Positions 8,280 through 17,415 of a stretch of DNA of 64,000 bases are shown piece by piece. Origin of the DNA: Dryocola clanedunensis. Its GTDB lineage: Bacteria > Pseudomonadota > Gammaproteobacteria > Enterobacterales > Enterobacteriaceae. The position numbers and the translations under genes are program-made. The notes below the pieces were generated by a model. That model did not search any database, had not been told where the DNA came from, and saw only the letters and a program-made list of their open reading frames with translations. The first letter of the stretch is position 1; the number at the start of each line of letters is the position of its first letter. The stretch lies in assembly GCF_025215155.1 (NCBI RefSeq), contig NZ_JALHAM010000119.1. One strand, written 5' to 3'.

Positions 8280-9290
8280 ATGAAATTTCTGGTTACCGGC
8301 GCAGCAGGCTTTATTGGATATCATGTAAGCGAGCGACTGCTTGCTGCCGGTCACCAGGTTATCGGTATCGATAACCTGAATGACTATTATGACGTCAACC
8401 TCAAGCTCGCCCGTCTCGATTTACTCAAGCCTCACACCCAGTTTCAGTTTGAAAAAATGGATCTCGCTGACCGTAGTGCTATGGAGCAGCTATTTTCCAC
8501 GCAGAAATTTGATCGCGTTATTCATCTTGCCGCCCAGGCGGGTGTTCGTTATTCAATCGATAATCCTCATGCCTATGCCGATTCTAACCTTATTGGTCAT
8601 TTGAACGTGCTGGAAGGCTGCAGGCATAATAAAGTTGGTCATCTACTTTATGCATCCTCCAGCTCAGTTTATGGTCTGAATCGCAAACTACCCTTCTCGA
8701 CTGATGATTCGGTAGACCATCCTGTTTCTTTATATGCAGCGACCAAAAAAGCCAATGAGTTGATGTCGCACACCTACTCGCATTTATATGGCTTACCAAC
8801 AACAGGGTTACGCTTTTTCACGGTTTACGGACCGTGGGGCCGCCCGGATATGGCATTATTCAAATTCACCCGTGCAATTGTTAAGGGTAATAGCATTGAT
8901 GTGTACAATCATGGGCAAATGCGGCGTGATTTTACTTATATCGATGATATTGCCGAAGCTATTGTACGATTGCAGGATGTCATTCCACAGCCTGATTCGG
9001 CATGGACTGTAGAGCAGGGGACGCCTGCCACGAGTTCTGCGCCATATCGTGTCTACAATATTGGTAATAGCCAGCCGGTCACGCTGATGGAGTATATTAC
9101 TGCTCTTGAGACGGCGCTGAGCAAGGTGGCGAGCAAGAATATGCTGCCAATGCAGCCCGGTGATGTACTGGAGACCAGTGCCGATACCAGCGCGCTATAT
9201 GATGCCATTGGTTTTAAGCCGCAAACCTCGGTCGCTGAGGGGGTTGCAAACTTTGTGGACTGGTATAAAACCTTTTATAAAACAGCCTGA
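8280..9290 (+). CDS. uge: UDP-glucuronate 4-epimerase (Uge-type)
   Basis: This is a 336-aa extended short-chain dehydrogenase/epimerase that probably converts UDP-GlcA to UDP-GalA. The NAD-binding motif is TGAAGFIGYHVS at 6-17, the SDR catalytic Ser is in YASSSSVYG, and the Tyr-Lys pair is in LYAATKKANE. NDYYDVNLK and YGPWGRPDMA are characteristic of the Klebsiella Uge / Cap1J group rather than GalE. It begins 14 nt after ugd and ends in its own terminator. In Klebsiella the product supplies galacturonate for LPS core and capsule. The same use here is inference. Confidence 0.9.
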   Translation: MKFLVTGAAGFIGYHVSERLLAAGHQVIGIDNLNDYYDVNLKLARLDLLKPHTQFQFEKMDLADRSAMEQLFSTQKFDRVIHLAAQAGVRYSIDNPHAYADSNLIGHLNVLEGCRHNKVGHLLYASSSSVYGLNRKLPFSTDDSVDHPVSLYAATKKANELMSHTYSHLYGLPTTGLRFFTVYGPWGRPDMALFKFTRAIVKGNSIDVYNHGQMRRDFTYIDDIAEAIVRLQDVIPQPDSAWTVEQGTPATSSAPYRVYNIGNSQPVTLMEYITALETALSKVASKNMLPMQPGDVLETSADTSALYDAIGFKPQTSVAEGVANFVDWYKTFYKTA

Positions 9291-9313
9291 TTTTTCTCAG
9301 TCGTTCCGTCGTG

Positions 9314-9336
9314 GGGAAGCTTGCTTCCCTTTTTTT
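9314..9336 (+). terminator. Terminator of galU-ugd-uge
   Basis: GGGAAG pairs with CTTCCC around a 4-nt loop, followed by seven T residues, 24 nt after the uge stop. Confidence 0.8.
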
Positions 9337-9347
9337 ATCGCGGACAT

Positions 9348-9373
9348 AAAAAAATCCCGCCGAAGCGGGATTT
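9348..9373 (-). terminator. Terminator of hns
   Basis: AAATCCCGC and GCGGGATTT form a stem with a CGAA loop. On the minus strand this is followed by a T7 run, 28 nt beyond the hns stop. Confidence 0.88.
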
Positions 9374-9400
9374 AATAAGCAGAACACTTAAAGTGTAAGA

Positions 9401-9811
9401 TTAGGCGATCAGGAAGTCTTCCAGTTTTTTGCCTTGCTCTTCCATTGCTTTCTTAATTACAGCAGGAGTACGGCCTTGACCAGTCCATGTCTTGGATTCG
9501 CCGTTCTCATCGATGTATTGGTATTTAGCCGGACGTGCAGCACGCTTAGCTTTGCCTGCAGATTTAACCGCAGCCATGCTGTTCAGCAATTCGTTAGGAT
9601 CAATACCGTCAGCAATCAGCATTTCACGGTATTGCTGAAGTTTACGAGTACGCTCTTCAATTTCAGCGGCCTGTGCATTTTCTTCTTCACGGCGCTCGTT
9701 AACAACAACTTCTAATTTTTCCAGCATTTCTTCCAGAGTCTCAAGAGTACATTCTCTTGCCTGTGCACGAAGAGTACGGATGTTGTTCAGAATTTTAAGT
9801 GCTTCGCTCAT
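9401..9811 (-). CDS. hns: H-NS, nucleoid-associated xenogeneic silencer
   Basis: H-NS binds and bridges AT-rich DNA and silences horizontally acquired genes. The protein is 136 aa (E. coli 137). Residues about 1-65 form the coiled-coil oligomerisation domain (MSEALKILNNIRTLRAQARE), followed by a basic linker (GKAKRAARPAKYQY) and the C-terminal DNA-binding domain with the AT-hook-like core TWTGQGRTP. It is monocistronic and faces the galU operon tail-to-tail. Confidence 0.98.
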   Translation of the reverse strand: MSEALKILNNIRTLRAQARECTLETLEEMLEKLEVVVNERREEENAQAAEIEERTRKLQQYREMLIADGIDPNELLNSMAAVKSAGKAKRAARPAKYQYIDENGESKTWTGQGRTPAVIKKAMEEQGKKLEDFLIA

Positions 9812-10360
9812 TTTAGTAATCTCAAACTTATATTGGGTTGGCTTGTTCTGGTAATAATAGAGCCTTAAATTAAGTTCTGCAATAGGGATGAATGTAAGGA
9901 ATTCAAAATTTCGTGTTATTTATGCTTTTATTAAAGCCAGGTAACTTAAATTCCTGAAGTAGGTTGGGGCAAAAAATGCAGGAAGAACTCACTTTTTCTA
10001 CAACAACCCTGGGAGTTACAGGGGTTGTTGGGCTTAGCAAAACCTCAGGTTTCACGCGGTAATGTCTAAATATCCACCTTTACTATTATTGTGTGAATAG
10101 AAGCTTAATCTTCACAAATTTATATTAAACACACGAAATGTTAATTTTGCTAATGCAATAAAATCACAGAAAACTCTGACTCTTAGCTTTGGTTTCATGA
10201 TGTGTGAAGCGGTTATATGATGTGGTAACTATTAGAAATTCCTAATATATCGCAGGGTAAACATCCTCAAAGGCTGCGGAATCCGCGGAGGATTCTGTGC
10301 AAAAGCTTATGGTATAATGCCCGTTAACAATATTTACACTTTGACTCAGGTTAACCGCTA
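9812..10360. other. Divergent hns/tdk regulatory region (no gene seen)
   Basis: This 549-bp AT-rich intergenic stretch lies between divergent hns and tdk. A long region of curved, silencer-prone DNA is also found here in E. coli. A TATAAT hexamer at 10313-10318 lies 43 nt before tdk and is its likely -10. A 9-bp inverted repeat CAACAACCC/GGGTTGTTG (10001-10030) with an 11-nt loop has no T tract and its role is unknown. No convincing ORF was seen. Confidence 0.6.
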
Positions 10361-10966
10361 ATGGCGCAACTCTATTTCTACTACTCGGCGATGAATGCCG
10401 GTAAATCCACGGCTTTGCTGCAGTCCTCTTACAATTACCAGGAAAGAGGAATGCGGGCGCTGGTGTATACAGCAGAAATTGATAATCGATTTGGCTCAGG
10501 CAAGGTCAGCTCGCGGATTGGATTATCTTCACCCGCTAAGCTTTTTAATCCTGCCACCTCTTTGTATCACGATATCCGCGATGAGCATCAACGCGAGGCG
10601 GTGCATTGTGTATTAGTTGATGAAAGTCAGTTCCTGACGCGGGAACAGGTGCATGCGTTATCCAATGTCGTGGACGATCTGGATATTCCCGTGCTGTGTT
10701 ACGGGCTGCGCACAGACTTCCGCGGCGAGCTGTTTAGCGGCAGCCAGTATTTGCTCGCCTGGTCAGATAAACTGGTCGAGCTGAAAACGATCTGCTTTTG
10801 TGGCCGAAAGGCCAGCATGGTTTTGCGTCTGGATAGCGAAGGGCGCCCATTCAATCAGGGGGAGCAGGTCGTTATTGGCGGTAATGAACGCTATGTCTCC
10901 GTTTGTCGAAAACATTACAAAGAGGCGCTGGATAAAGGCTCTCTGAAAGGCATCCAGGGCGCATAA
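10361..10966 (+). CDS. tdk: Thymidine kinase
   Basis: Tdk phosphorylates thymidine and deoxyuridine in pyrimidine salvage. The protein is 201 aa (E. coli 205). The P-loop AMNAGKST is at residues 10-17, the Walker B-like segment VLVDESQFL carries the catalytic Glu, and zinc-ligand cysteines are seen in ICFCGRK and VCRKH. It is monocistronic, divergent from hns, and convergent with adhE across a shared terminator. Confidence 0.97.
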   Translation: MAQLYFYYSAMNAGKSTALLQSSYNYQERGMRALVYTAEIDNRFGSGKVSSRIGLSSPAKLFNPATSLYHDIRDEHQREAVHCVLVDESQFLTREQVHALSNVVDDLDIPVLCYGLRTDFRGELFSGSQYLLAWSDKLVELKTICFCGRKASMVLRLDSEGRPFNQGEQVVIGGNERYVSVCRKHYKEALDKGSLKGIQGA

Positions 10967-11047
10967 CTGTCCTGAGGGGGAGGTAACGCCTTGCTTGCCC
11001 CCCGAACACCTCAGAATGAATTACAGAAGCGATAAAATGTGAGACAT

Positions 11048-11075
11048 AAAAAAACCCGCCGAAGCGGGTTTTTAT
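11048..11075. terminator. Bidirectional terminator between tdk and adhE
   Basis: AAAAACCCGC/GCGGGTTTTT has a CGAA loop, with A and T tracts on both sides, so it can stop tdk (+) and adhE (-). Confidence 0.88.
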
Positions 11076-11089
11076 TTAGCTGTTAACAA

Positions 11090-13762
11090 TTAAGCCGTTT
11101 TCTTGGCTTTCTTGTCAGCTTTCACTGCTGGAGCGGCTTCGTTAGTCACTACGCCTTCTACGTATTCACGACCGTAGTAGGTATCCATCAGAATCTGCTT
11201 CAGTTCGGCGATCAGAGGGTAACGTGGGTTAGCACCGGTACATTGGTCATCGAACGCATCTTCAGACAGCTTATCAACGTGAGCCAGGAAGTCAGCTTCC
11301 TGAACGCCAGCTTCACGGATGGACTTAGGAATACCCAGTTCAGCCTTGATGCTATCCAGCCATGCCAGCAGCTTCTCGATCTTAGCAGCAGTACGGTCGC
11401 CCGCCGCGCTCAGACCCAGGTGGTCTGCGATTTCAGCGTAACGACGACGTGCCTGAGGGCGGTCGTACTGGCTGAATGCAGTCTGCTTGGTTGGGTTGTC
11501 ATTCGCGTTATAGCGGATAACGTTGGAGATCAACAGGGCGTTCGCCAGACCGTGAGGAATGTGGAACTGAGAACCCAGTTTGTGCGCCATTGAGTGACAT
11601 ACACCCAGGAAGGCGTTCGCAAACGCGATACCCGCGATGGTCGCAGCGTTGTGTACACGCTCACGAGCAACTGGGTTTTTAGAGCCTTCATTGTAAGATG
11701 CTGGCAGGTTGTCTTTCAGCAGTTTCAACGCCTGCAGTGCCTGACCGTCAGAGAATTCGCTCGCCAGCACGGAAACGTAAGCTTCCAGCGCGTGGGTCAC
11801 GGCATCCAGACCACCGAATGCACACAGGGACTTAGGCATATCCATCACCAGGTTGGCATCAACGATAGCCATATCCGGGGTCAGCGCGTAGTCAGCCAGC
11901 GGGTATTTCTGACCGGTAGCATCGTCAGTAACAACCGCAAACGGTGTCACTTCTGAACCGGTACCGGAAGTGGTGGTGACGGCGATCATTTTCGCTTTCA
12001 CGCCCATTTTCGGGAACTTGTAGATACGCTTACGGATGTCCATGAAGCGCAGTGCCAGTTCTTCGAAGTGAGTTTCCGGATGTTCGTACATGACCCACAT
12101 GATTTTGGCCGCATCCATTGGGGAGCCGCCGCCCAGCGCGATAATCACGTCTGGTTTGAAGGAGTTAGCCAGCTCTGCACCTTTGCGAACAACGGTCAAG
12201 GTTGGATCTGCTTCTACTTCGAAGAAGACTTCGGTTTCAACGCCAGCTGCTTTCAGCACAGAAGTGATCTGGTCTGCATAGCCGTTGTTGAACAGGAAAC
12301 GGTCGGTAACGATCATCGCACGTTTGTGACCATCAGTAATCACTTCGTCCAGCGCGATTGGCAGAGAGCCACGGCGGAAGTAGATAGATTTCGGAAGTTT
12401 ATGCCACAACATGTTCTCAGCTCGCTTAGCAACGGTTTTCTTGTTGATCAGGTGCTTAGGACCAACGTTCTCAGAGATGGAGTTACCACCCCATGAACCA
12501 CAACCCAGGGTCAGGGAAGGCGCGAGTTTGAAGTTGTACAGGTCACCGATACCACCCTGTGAAGCAGGGGTGTTGATCAGAATACGCGCAGTCTTCATTT
12601 TGTCGCCGAAGTGCTTAACGCGTTCTGGCTGGTTGTCCTGGTCGGTGTACAGGCAAGAGGTATGACCGATACCGCCCATCTCAACCAGTTTCTCAGCTTT
12701 AATCACAGCATCTTCGAAGCTCTTAGCGCGGTACATTGCCAGAGTAGGAGACAGTTTTTCGTGAGCAAACGGCTCAGACTCGTCAACAACGCTGACTTCG
12801 CCGATAAGAATTTTGGTGTTTGCCGGTACGGTGAAGCCTGCCAGTTCAGCAATTTTGGTTGCCGGCTGACCAACGATTGCCGCATTCAGGGCACCGTTTT
12901 TCAGGATGATATCCTGAACAGCTTTCAGCTCTTTACCCTGCAGCATGTAGCCGCCATGGCTTGCGAAACGTTCACGCACTGCGTCATAGGCAGAATCAAC
13001 AACGATGACGGACTGTTCAGAAGCACAGATAACGCCGTTGTCGAAGGTTTTAGACATCAGGATAGAAGCAACAACACGTTTGATGTCGGCAGTTTCATCA
13101 ACCACGACAGGGGTGTTACCTGCACCTACGCCGATTGCTGGTTTACCGGAGCTGTACGCCGCTTTAACCATACCTGGACCACCGGTTGCCAGAATCATAT
13201 TGATATCCGGGTGGTGCATCAGGGCGTTAGACAGTTCTACAGAAGGCTGGTCAATCCAACCAATCAGATCTTTTGGCGCACCTGCAGCGATGGCTGCCTG
13301 CAGCACGATATCTGCTGCTTTATTGGTTGCGTCTTTCGCACGAGGGTGCGGAGAGAAGATGATTGCGTTACGAGTCTTCAGGCTGATCAGAGACTTAAAG
13401 ATCGCCGTTGACGTTGGGTTAGTGGTAGGAACGATACCGCAAATGATGCCGATTGGTTCAGCGATAGTGATAGTCCCGAAGGTCTGGTCTTCGTCCAGCA
13501 CACCACAGGTTTTCTCATCTTTATAGGCGTTGTAGATATACTCTGAAGCAAAGTGGTTTTTGATCACTTTATCTTCAACGATACCCATGCCAGATTCGGC
13601 AACGGCCAGTTTCGCGAGGGGGATTCGAGCATCAGCGGCAGCCAGAGCGGCAGCACGGAAGATTTTATCAACTTGCTCTTGAGTAAAGTTGGCATATTCA
13701 CGCTGGGCTTTCTTGACGCGCTCTACTAGTGCGTTAAGTTCAGCGACATTAGTTACAGCCAT
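11090..13762 (-). CDS. adhE: AdhE, bifunctional acetaldehyde-CoA / alcohol dehydrogenase
   Basis: AdhE reduces acetyl-CoA to acetaldehyde and then ethanol in mixed-acid fermentation and forms spirosome filaments. The protein is 890 aa. The N-terminal ALDH half (about 1-440) has the active Cys in GVICASEQS and the NAD motif GGPGMVKAAY. The C-terminal Fe-dependent ADH half (about 450-870) has GGGSPMDAAK and the metal-binding HSMAHKLGSQFHIPHG. The C-terminal tail (about 870-890) is Lys/Ala rich. A 120-nt leader hairpin (13786-13906) ends just before the SD sequence CAGGAGAG. Confidence 0.98.
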   Translation of the reverse strand: MAVTNVAELNALVERVKKAQREYANFTQEQVDKIFRAAALAAADARIPLAKLAVAESGMGIVEDKVIKNHFASEYIYNAYKDEKTCGVLDEDQTFGTITIAEPIGIICGIVPTTNPTSTAIFKSLISLKTRNAIIFSPHPRAKDATNKAADIVLQAAIAAGAPKDLIGWIDQPSVELSNALMHHPDINMILATGGPGMVKAAYSSGKPAIGVGAGNTPVVVDETADIKRVVASILMSKTFDNGVICASEQSVIVVDSAYDAVRERFASHGGYMLQGKELKAVQDIILKNGALNAAIVGQPATKIAELAGFTVPANTKILIGEVSVVDESEPFAHEKLSPTLAMYRAKSFEDAVIKAEKLVEMGGIGHTSCLYTDQDNQPERVKHFGDKMKTARILINTPASQGGIGDLYNFKLAPSLTLGCGSWGGNSISENVGPKHLINKKTVAKRAENMLWHKLPKSIYFRRGSLPIALDEVITDGHKRAMIVTDRFLFNNGYADQITSVLKAAGVETEVFFEVEADPTLTVVRKGAELANSFKPDVIIALGGGSPMDAAKIMWVMYEHPETHFEELALRFMDIRKRIYKFPKMGVKAKMIAVTTTSGTGSEVTPFAVVTDDATGQKYPLADYALTPDMAIVDANLVMDMPKSLCAFGGLDAVTHALEAYVSVLASEFSDGQALQALKLLKDNLPASYNEGSKNPVARERVHNAATIAGIAFANAFLGVCHSMAHKLGSQFHIPHGLANALLISNVIRYNANDNPTKQTAFSQYDRPQARRRYAEIADHLGLSAAGDRTAAKIEKLLAWLDSIKAELGIPKSIREAGVQEADFLAHVDKLSEDAFDDQCTGANPRYPLIAELKQILMDTYYGREYVEGVVTNEAAPAVKADKKAKKTA

Positions 13763-13785
13763 AATGCTCTCCTGATAATGTTAAA

Positions 13786-13906
13786 CTCTTTTAGTAAATC
13801 AGCTGCCCGATTCGACAGTATAGTCAGCGGGGCAACGGCTTGCGTAAAAGACGGGACATGACTACTCAAAAACTTCCAATAATGTCTCGCTGATTTACTA
13901 AAAGAG
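13786..13906 (-). promoter_or_regulatory. adhE 5'-leader long-range inverted repeat
   Basis: CTCTTTTAGTAAATCAGC (13786-13803) is an exact 18-nt reverse complement of the bases at 13889-13906, with 85 nt between. In adhE mRNA this would fold into an 18-bp duplex ending about 10 nt upstream of the SD. E. coli adhE translation is known to depend on RNase III processing of a structured leader. This duplex is a plausible RNase III target, which is inference. Confidence 0.7.
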
Positions 13907-14251
13907 CCTTTCCTGGCAATCCATTCGTGTGATGAATGTCTTGCTCTTCAGGTGTAGCCAAGAGTACTCACTTCTGAGTAGGTTTTTTGTGATCTGCGTC
14001 ACATAAAGCCAAGGCTGACTCCTTTCAGCACCCCATATTCATGTGTCTGAAAAATCATTAAAATTTTAGTCACAGCGAGGACAAAACAAACTACCATATT
14101 TTCAACATGTGGGTAACATTATCGATTAATATCGCACAAACTGACTTAACCAGCGATCTATGCTGTGAAAGGGCGTGGCGCCAGCAGTACTTTTCCATTA
14201 CATTACGCCTGCGTTCGCTATGTTCATTTGCCTCACTTGCGGAGTTTTCGC

Positions 14252-14899
14252 GTGGCCCAATCTTTGTTCGACTTGCCGACCTATTTTAAGTTCTTTATTG
14301 GGCTGTTCGCACTGGTTAACCCGGTGGGGATCATTCCTGTCTTCATTAGTATGACCAGCTATCAGACAGCGGTCGCCAGAAACAAAACCAATCTCACGGC
14401 TAACCTGTCCGTCGCGATTATCTTGTGGACTTCACTTTTCCTGGGCGACGGCATTCTGCAGGCTTTTGGTATTTCCATAGATTCGTTCCGTATCGCCGGG
14501 GGAATTCTGGTGGTCACCATCGCGATGTCGATGATCAGCGGGAAGCTCGGAGAAGATAAACAGAACAAACAGGAAAAGTCAGAAAGCGCTATTCGTGAAA
14601 GCGTAGGGGTAGTGCCTTTGGCGCTGCCGCTGATGGCGGGTCCTGGCGCAATCAGTTCAACAATAGTCTGGGGAACGAAGTACCACAGCTGGGGACATCT
14701 GATAGGTTTCTCGCTTGCCATCGCGCTCTTTGCGCTTTGTTGCTGGATGGTCTTTCGTATCGCCCCCTGGTTGGTACGCCTGCTGGGGCAGACCGGCATC
14801 AACGTTATCACCCGTATTATGGGCCTGTTATTGATGGCGTTGGGCATCGAATTTATTGTGACCGGCCTGAAAGCGATTTTCCCAGGTTTGCTAAGTTAG
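14252..14899 (+). CDS. ychE: YchE, MarC-family inner membrane protein
   Basis: This is a UPF0056/MarC family membrane protein of unknown function. The best start is GTG 14252 (VAQSLFDLPTYFKFF) behind GGAG at 14241-14244, which gives 215 aa, identical in length to E. coli YchE. Longer in-frame starts upstream lack an SD. About six TM segments are seen, including FFIGLFALVNPVGIIPVF near the N-terminus and ITRIMGLLLMALGIEFIVTG at the end. A charged loop (KLGEDKQNKQEKSE) lies around residue 100. It is divergent from adhE. Confidence 0.92.
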   Translation: MAQSLFDLPTYFKFFIGLFALVNPVGIIPVFISMTSYQTAVARNKTNLTANLSVAIILWTSLFLGDGILQAFGISIDSFRIAGGILVVTIAMSMISGKLGEDKQNKQEKSESAIRESVGVVPLALPLMAGPGAISSTIVWGTKYHSWGHLIGFSLAIALFALCCWMVFRIAPWLVRLLGQTGINVITRIMGLLLMALGIEFIVTGLKAIFPGLLS

Positions 14900-14920
14900 T
14901 CCTTCTGAAACTTTCATATG

Positions 14921-14951
14921 AAAAAGCAGAATATCGATTCTGCTTTTTTTT
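14921..14951 (+). terminator. Terminator of ychE
   Basis: AAAAGCAGAAT-ATCG-ATTCTGCTTTT forms a hairpin followed by a T run, 21 nt after the ychE stop. Confidence 0.88.
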
Positions 14952-15692
14952 ATGTCAAAAGCGCATCAACATCTCATTTTTTAAAAATAGTAAATTCACC
15001 TCTTTGAATTGCATCCATAAGAAAATGCTTTGAAAATCCTGACTCCGCCGGGCGGTCGGGATTAATTTGTACGGAAATCCTTCAATCGATTTGTTATTTA
15101 ATTCACACCATACAATCATGCTTGATGCGCACTTATTGAGATGATATTAGTAATTCCTGCCTTCCCGTAGAGGAATGTGCTAAAAATAATCAATTGTTAA
15201 GGTTTTGTTGGTTGTGATGTGGTGGTGGAATGTTGTCGGCTCATAAACGTTCTGCATGCTAGTAATTCATTGATTTACAAAGTGTAAGTGTAATGAACTC
15301 TCTCACCTTATCCCCATCTGAAATCCACGCTGCAGTTGATAAAAGAGAAATGGTTAACAAATTTGCAAATTGTATTGGCGGGACCTGGGGGCTTTTGATA
15401 CTTTCCGGGCAAAACAATTCGCTATAAAACGTTCCATTTACAGATGAACTTTGATTTCAGCGTGCACATGTTTTTAAACCTGTGCACCTCAGAACCAACC
15501 TTCGAACAGGGTAGGTTGGTAAGAATCGACGGACCAGGATGCCAGCAAGAGCATCTCAATAAAAAAGTCGGTGATAGCGCAGTAAATAGCAGTAATCCCT
15601 TACACACGCTTAACGCTCCGCGCGGTAGGGGACCCCAAGGGGAAGAGGCTGGCCCCAGGGCCAGTAATTATAATGAGTGGAGTAACAACACA
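14952..15692 (+). promoter_or_regulatory. Long oppA upstream region, with CA-rich GcvB-type target near the SD
   Basis: There is about 740 bp without a supported gene. An open frame runs from 15444 into oppA but has no SD and no protein-like features before the OppA signal peptide. The last 120 nt contain short GC-rich hairpins (e.g. CTGGCCCCAGGGCCAG, about 15650-15665) and the CA-rich AACAACACAA (about 15684-15693) overlapping the oppA start. That pattern fits the R1 seed of GcvB sRNA, a known repressor of opp in E. coli and Salmonella. The assignment to GcvB is inference from the motif. Confidence 0.55.
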
Positions 15693-17327
15693 ATGTCCAT
15701 CATCACAAAAAAAAGTCTGGTAGCAGCAAGCATTTTAACCGCACTGATCGCGGGCAACGCAGCCTGGGCCGCAGAAGTCCCGGCAGGTGTGCAACTGGCA
15801 GAAAAGCAGACGCTAATCCGCAACAACGGCGCCGAGCCGCAATCCCTGGACCCGCACAAAATTGAAGGTGTGCCAGAGTCAAACGTCAGCCGCGACCTGT
15901 TCGAAGGCCTGCTGATTACCTCCCCAAAAGATGGTCACCCAATTCCGGGCGTGGCTGAGTCGTGGGATAATAAAGATTTCAAAGTCTGGACCTTCCACCT
16001 GCGCAAAGATGCGAAGTGGTCTAACGGCGAACCTGTTACCGCGCAAGATTTCGTTTATAGCTGGCAGCGTCTGGTGGATCCAAACACCGCCTCGCCTTAT
16101 GCGAGCTATCCGCAGTACGGTCATATCGTTAACGTTGATGACATCATCGACGGTAAGAAAAAACCAAGTGAACTGGGCGTAAAAGCTATCGATGACCATA
16201 CGCTGGAAGTCACTCTGAGCGAGCCTGTACCTTATTTCTATAAATTACTTGTTCACCCATCGCTTTCTCCGGTAAACAAAACTGCCATTGATAAATTTGG
16301 CGAAAAGTGGACTCAGCCCGCGAATATCGTCAGCAACGGCGCATATAAACTCAAAGACTGGGTTGTTAACGAACGTATCGTAATGGAACGTAACCCTGAG
16401 TACTGGGATAACAAAAGTACCGTTATTAATCAGGTGACCTATCTACCCATCTCTTCTGAAGTGACCGACGTTAACCGCTATCGCAGCGGTGAAATCGACA
16501 TGACCTATAACAACCTGCCAATCGAGTTGTTCCAGAAGCTGAAAAAAGAGATCCCGTCCGAAGTCCACGTTGACCCTTACCTGTGTACTTATTACTACGA
16601 AATCAACAACCAGAAAGCCCCGTTCACCGATGCGCGCGTACGTACCGCACTCAAACTGGGCCTGGATCGCGACATCATCGTCAATAAAGTGAAGGCGCAG
16701 GGCGATCTGCCGGCATACGGCTACACGCCTCCTTATACCGACGGTGTTAAGTTGACTAAACCTGAATGGTTCACCTGGACCCAGGAAAAACGTAACGAAG
16801 AAGCTAAGAAACTGCTGGCTGAGGCGGGTTACACCAAAGACAAGCCGCTGACCTTCAACCTGCTGTACAACACCTCCGATCTGCATAAGAAACTGGCTAT
16901 CGCTGCGGCTTCTATCTGGAAGAAAAATCTGGGCGTGAACGTCAAGCTGGTGAATCAGGAATGGAAAACCTTCCTGGATACTCGTCACCAGGGTAACTAC
17001 GATGTGGCGCGTGCCGGCTGGTGTGCTGACTACAACGAACCAACCTCGTTCCTGAACACCATGCTGTCCGACAGCTCCATGAACACAGCGCATTATAAGA
17101 GCCCTGCGTTCGATGCAATCATGGCTGAATCTGTGAAAGCAACCAGCGATGCCGAGCGCGTGTCGGCTTACGACAGAGCTGAGCAACAGCTGGGTAAAGA
17201 CTCTGCGATCGTTCCGGTTTATTACTACGTGAACGCCCGACTGGTGAAGCCATGGGTTGGCGGTTATACCGGTAAAGACCCGTTGGATAATATCTACGTA
17301 AAAGATATGTATATCATCAAACATTAA
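15693..17327 (+). CDS. oppA: OppA, periplasmic oligopeptide-binding protein
   Basis: OppA captures 2-5 residue peptides for the OppBCDF importer. The protein is 544 aa from ATG 15693 (SD GGAG at 15679). The signal peptide MSIITKKSLVAASILTALIA is followed by a likely cleavage after GNAAWA. The SBP_bac_5 family signature is in AESWDNKDFKVWTFHLRKDA, and RAGWCADYNEPTSFLNTM contains peptide-binding residues. It is the first gene of oppABCDF. A long leader precedes it, suggesting post-transcriptional control. Confidence 0.97.
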   Translation: MSIITKKSLVAASILTALIAGNAAWAAEVPAGVQLAEKQTLIRNNGAEPQSLDPHKIEGVPESNVSRDLFEGLLITSPKDGHPIPGVAESWDNKDFKVWTFHLRKDAKWSNGEPVTAQDFVYSWQRLVDPNTASPYASYPQYGHIVNVDDIIDGKKKPSELGVKAIDDHTLEVTLSEPVPYFYKLLVHPSLSPVNKTAIDKFGEKWTQPANIVSNGAYKLKDWVVNERIVMERNPEYWDNKSTVINQVTYLPISSEVTDVNRYRSGEIDMTYNNLPIELFQKLKKEIPSEVHVDPYLCTYYYEINNQKAPFTDARVRTALKLGLDRDIIVNKVKAQGDLPAYGYTPPYTDGVKLTKPEWFTWTQEKRNEEAKKLLAEAGYTKDKPLTFNLLYNTSDLHKKLAIAAASIWKKNLGVNVKLVNQEWKTFLDTRHQGNYDVARAGWCADYNEPTSFLNTMLSDSSMNTAHYKSPAFDAIMAESVKATSDAERVSAYDRAEQQLGKDSAIVPVYYYVNARLVKPWVGGYTGKDPLDNIYVKDMYIIKH

Positions 17328-17415
17328 TGGCAATTCGTGGAGCAGGGCCTGAGGCCTTGCTCCATCGTGTCTTATTTCATCGCACTCTCAAGGCACAGGC
17401 CAGAAGGTACGGGCA

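Noticed and set aside
12611..13411. 266-codon + frame antisense to adhE
   Set aside because: Long antisense frame caused by the strong codon bias of adhE; Cys/His/Phe-rich product and no SD. Many similar shadows occur opposite trp, ydiJ and galU.
15444..15692. N-terminal extension of OppA by 83 residues
   Set aside because: The signal peptide and SD place the start at 15693. The upstream frame has no SD and no protein-like composition; it is leader sequence.
16443..17333. 296-codon minus frame antisense to oppA
   Set aside because: Mirror of oppA codon usage; no SD or domain.
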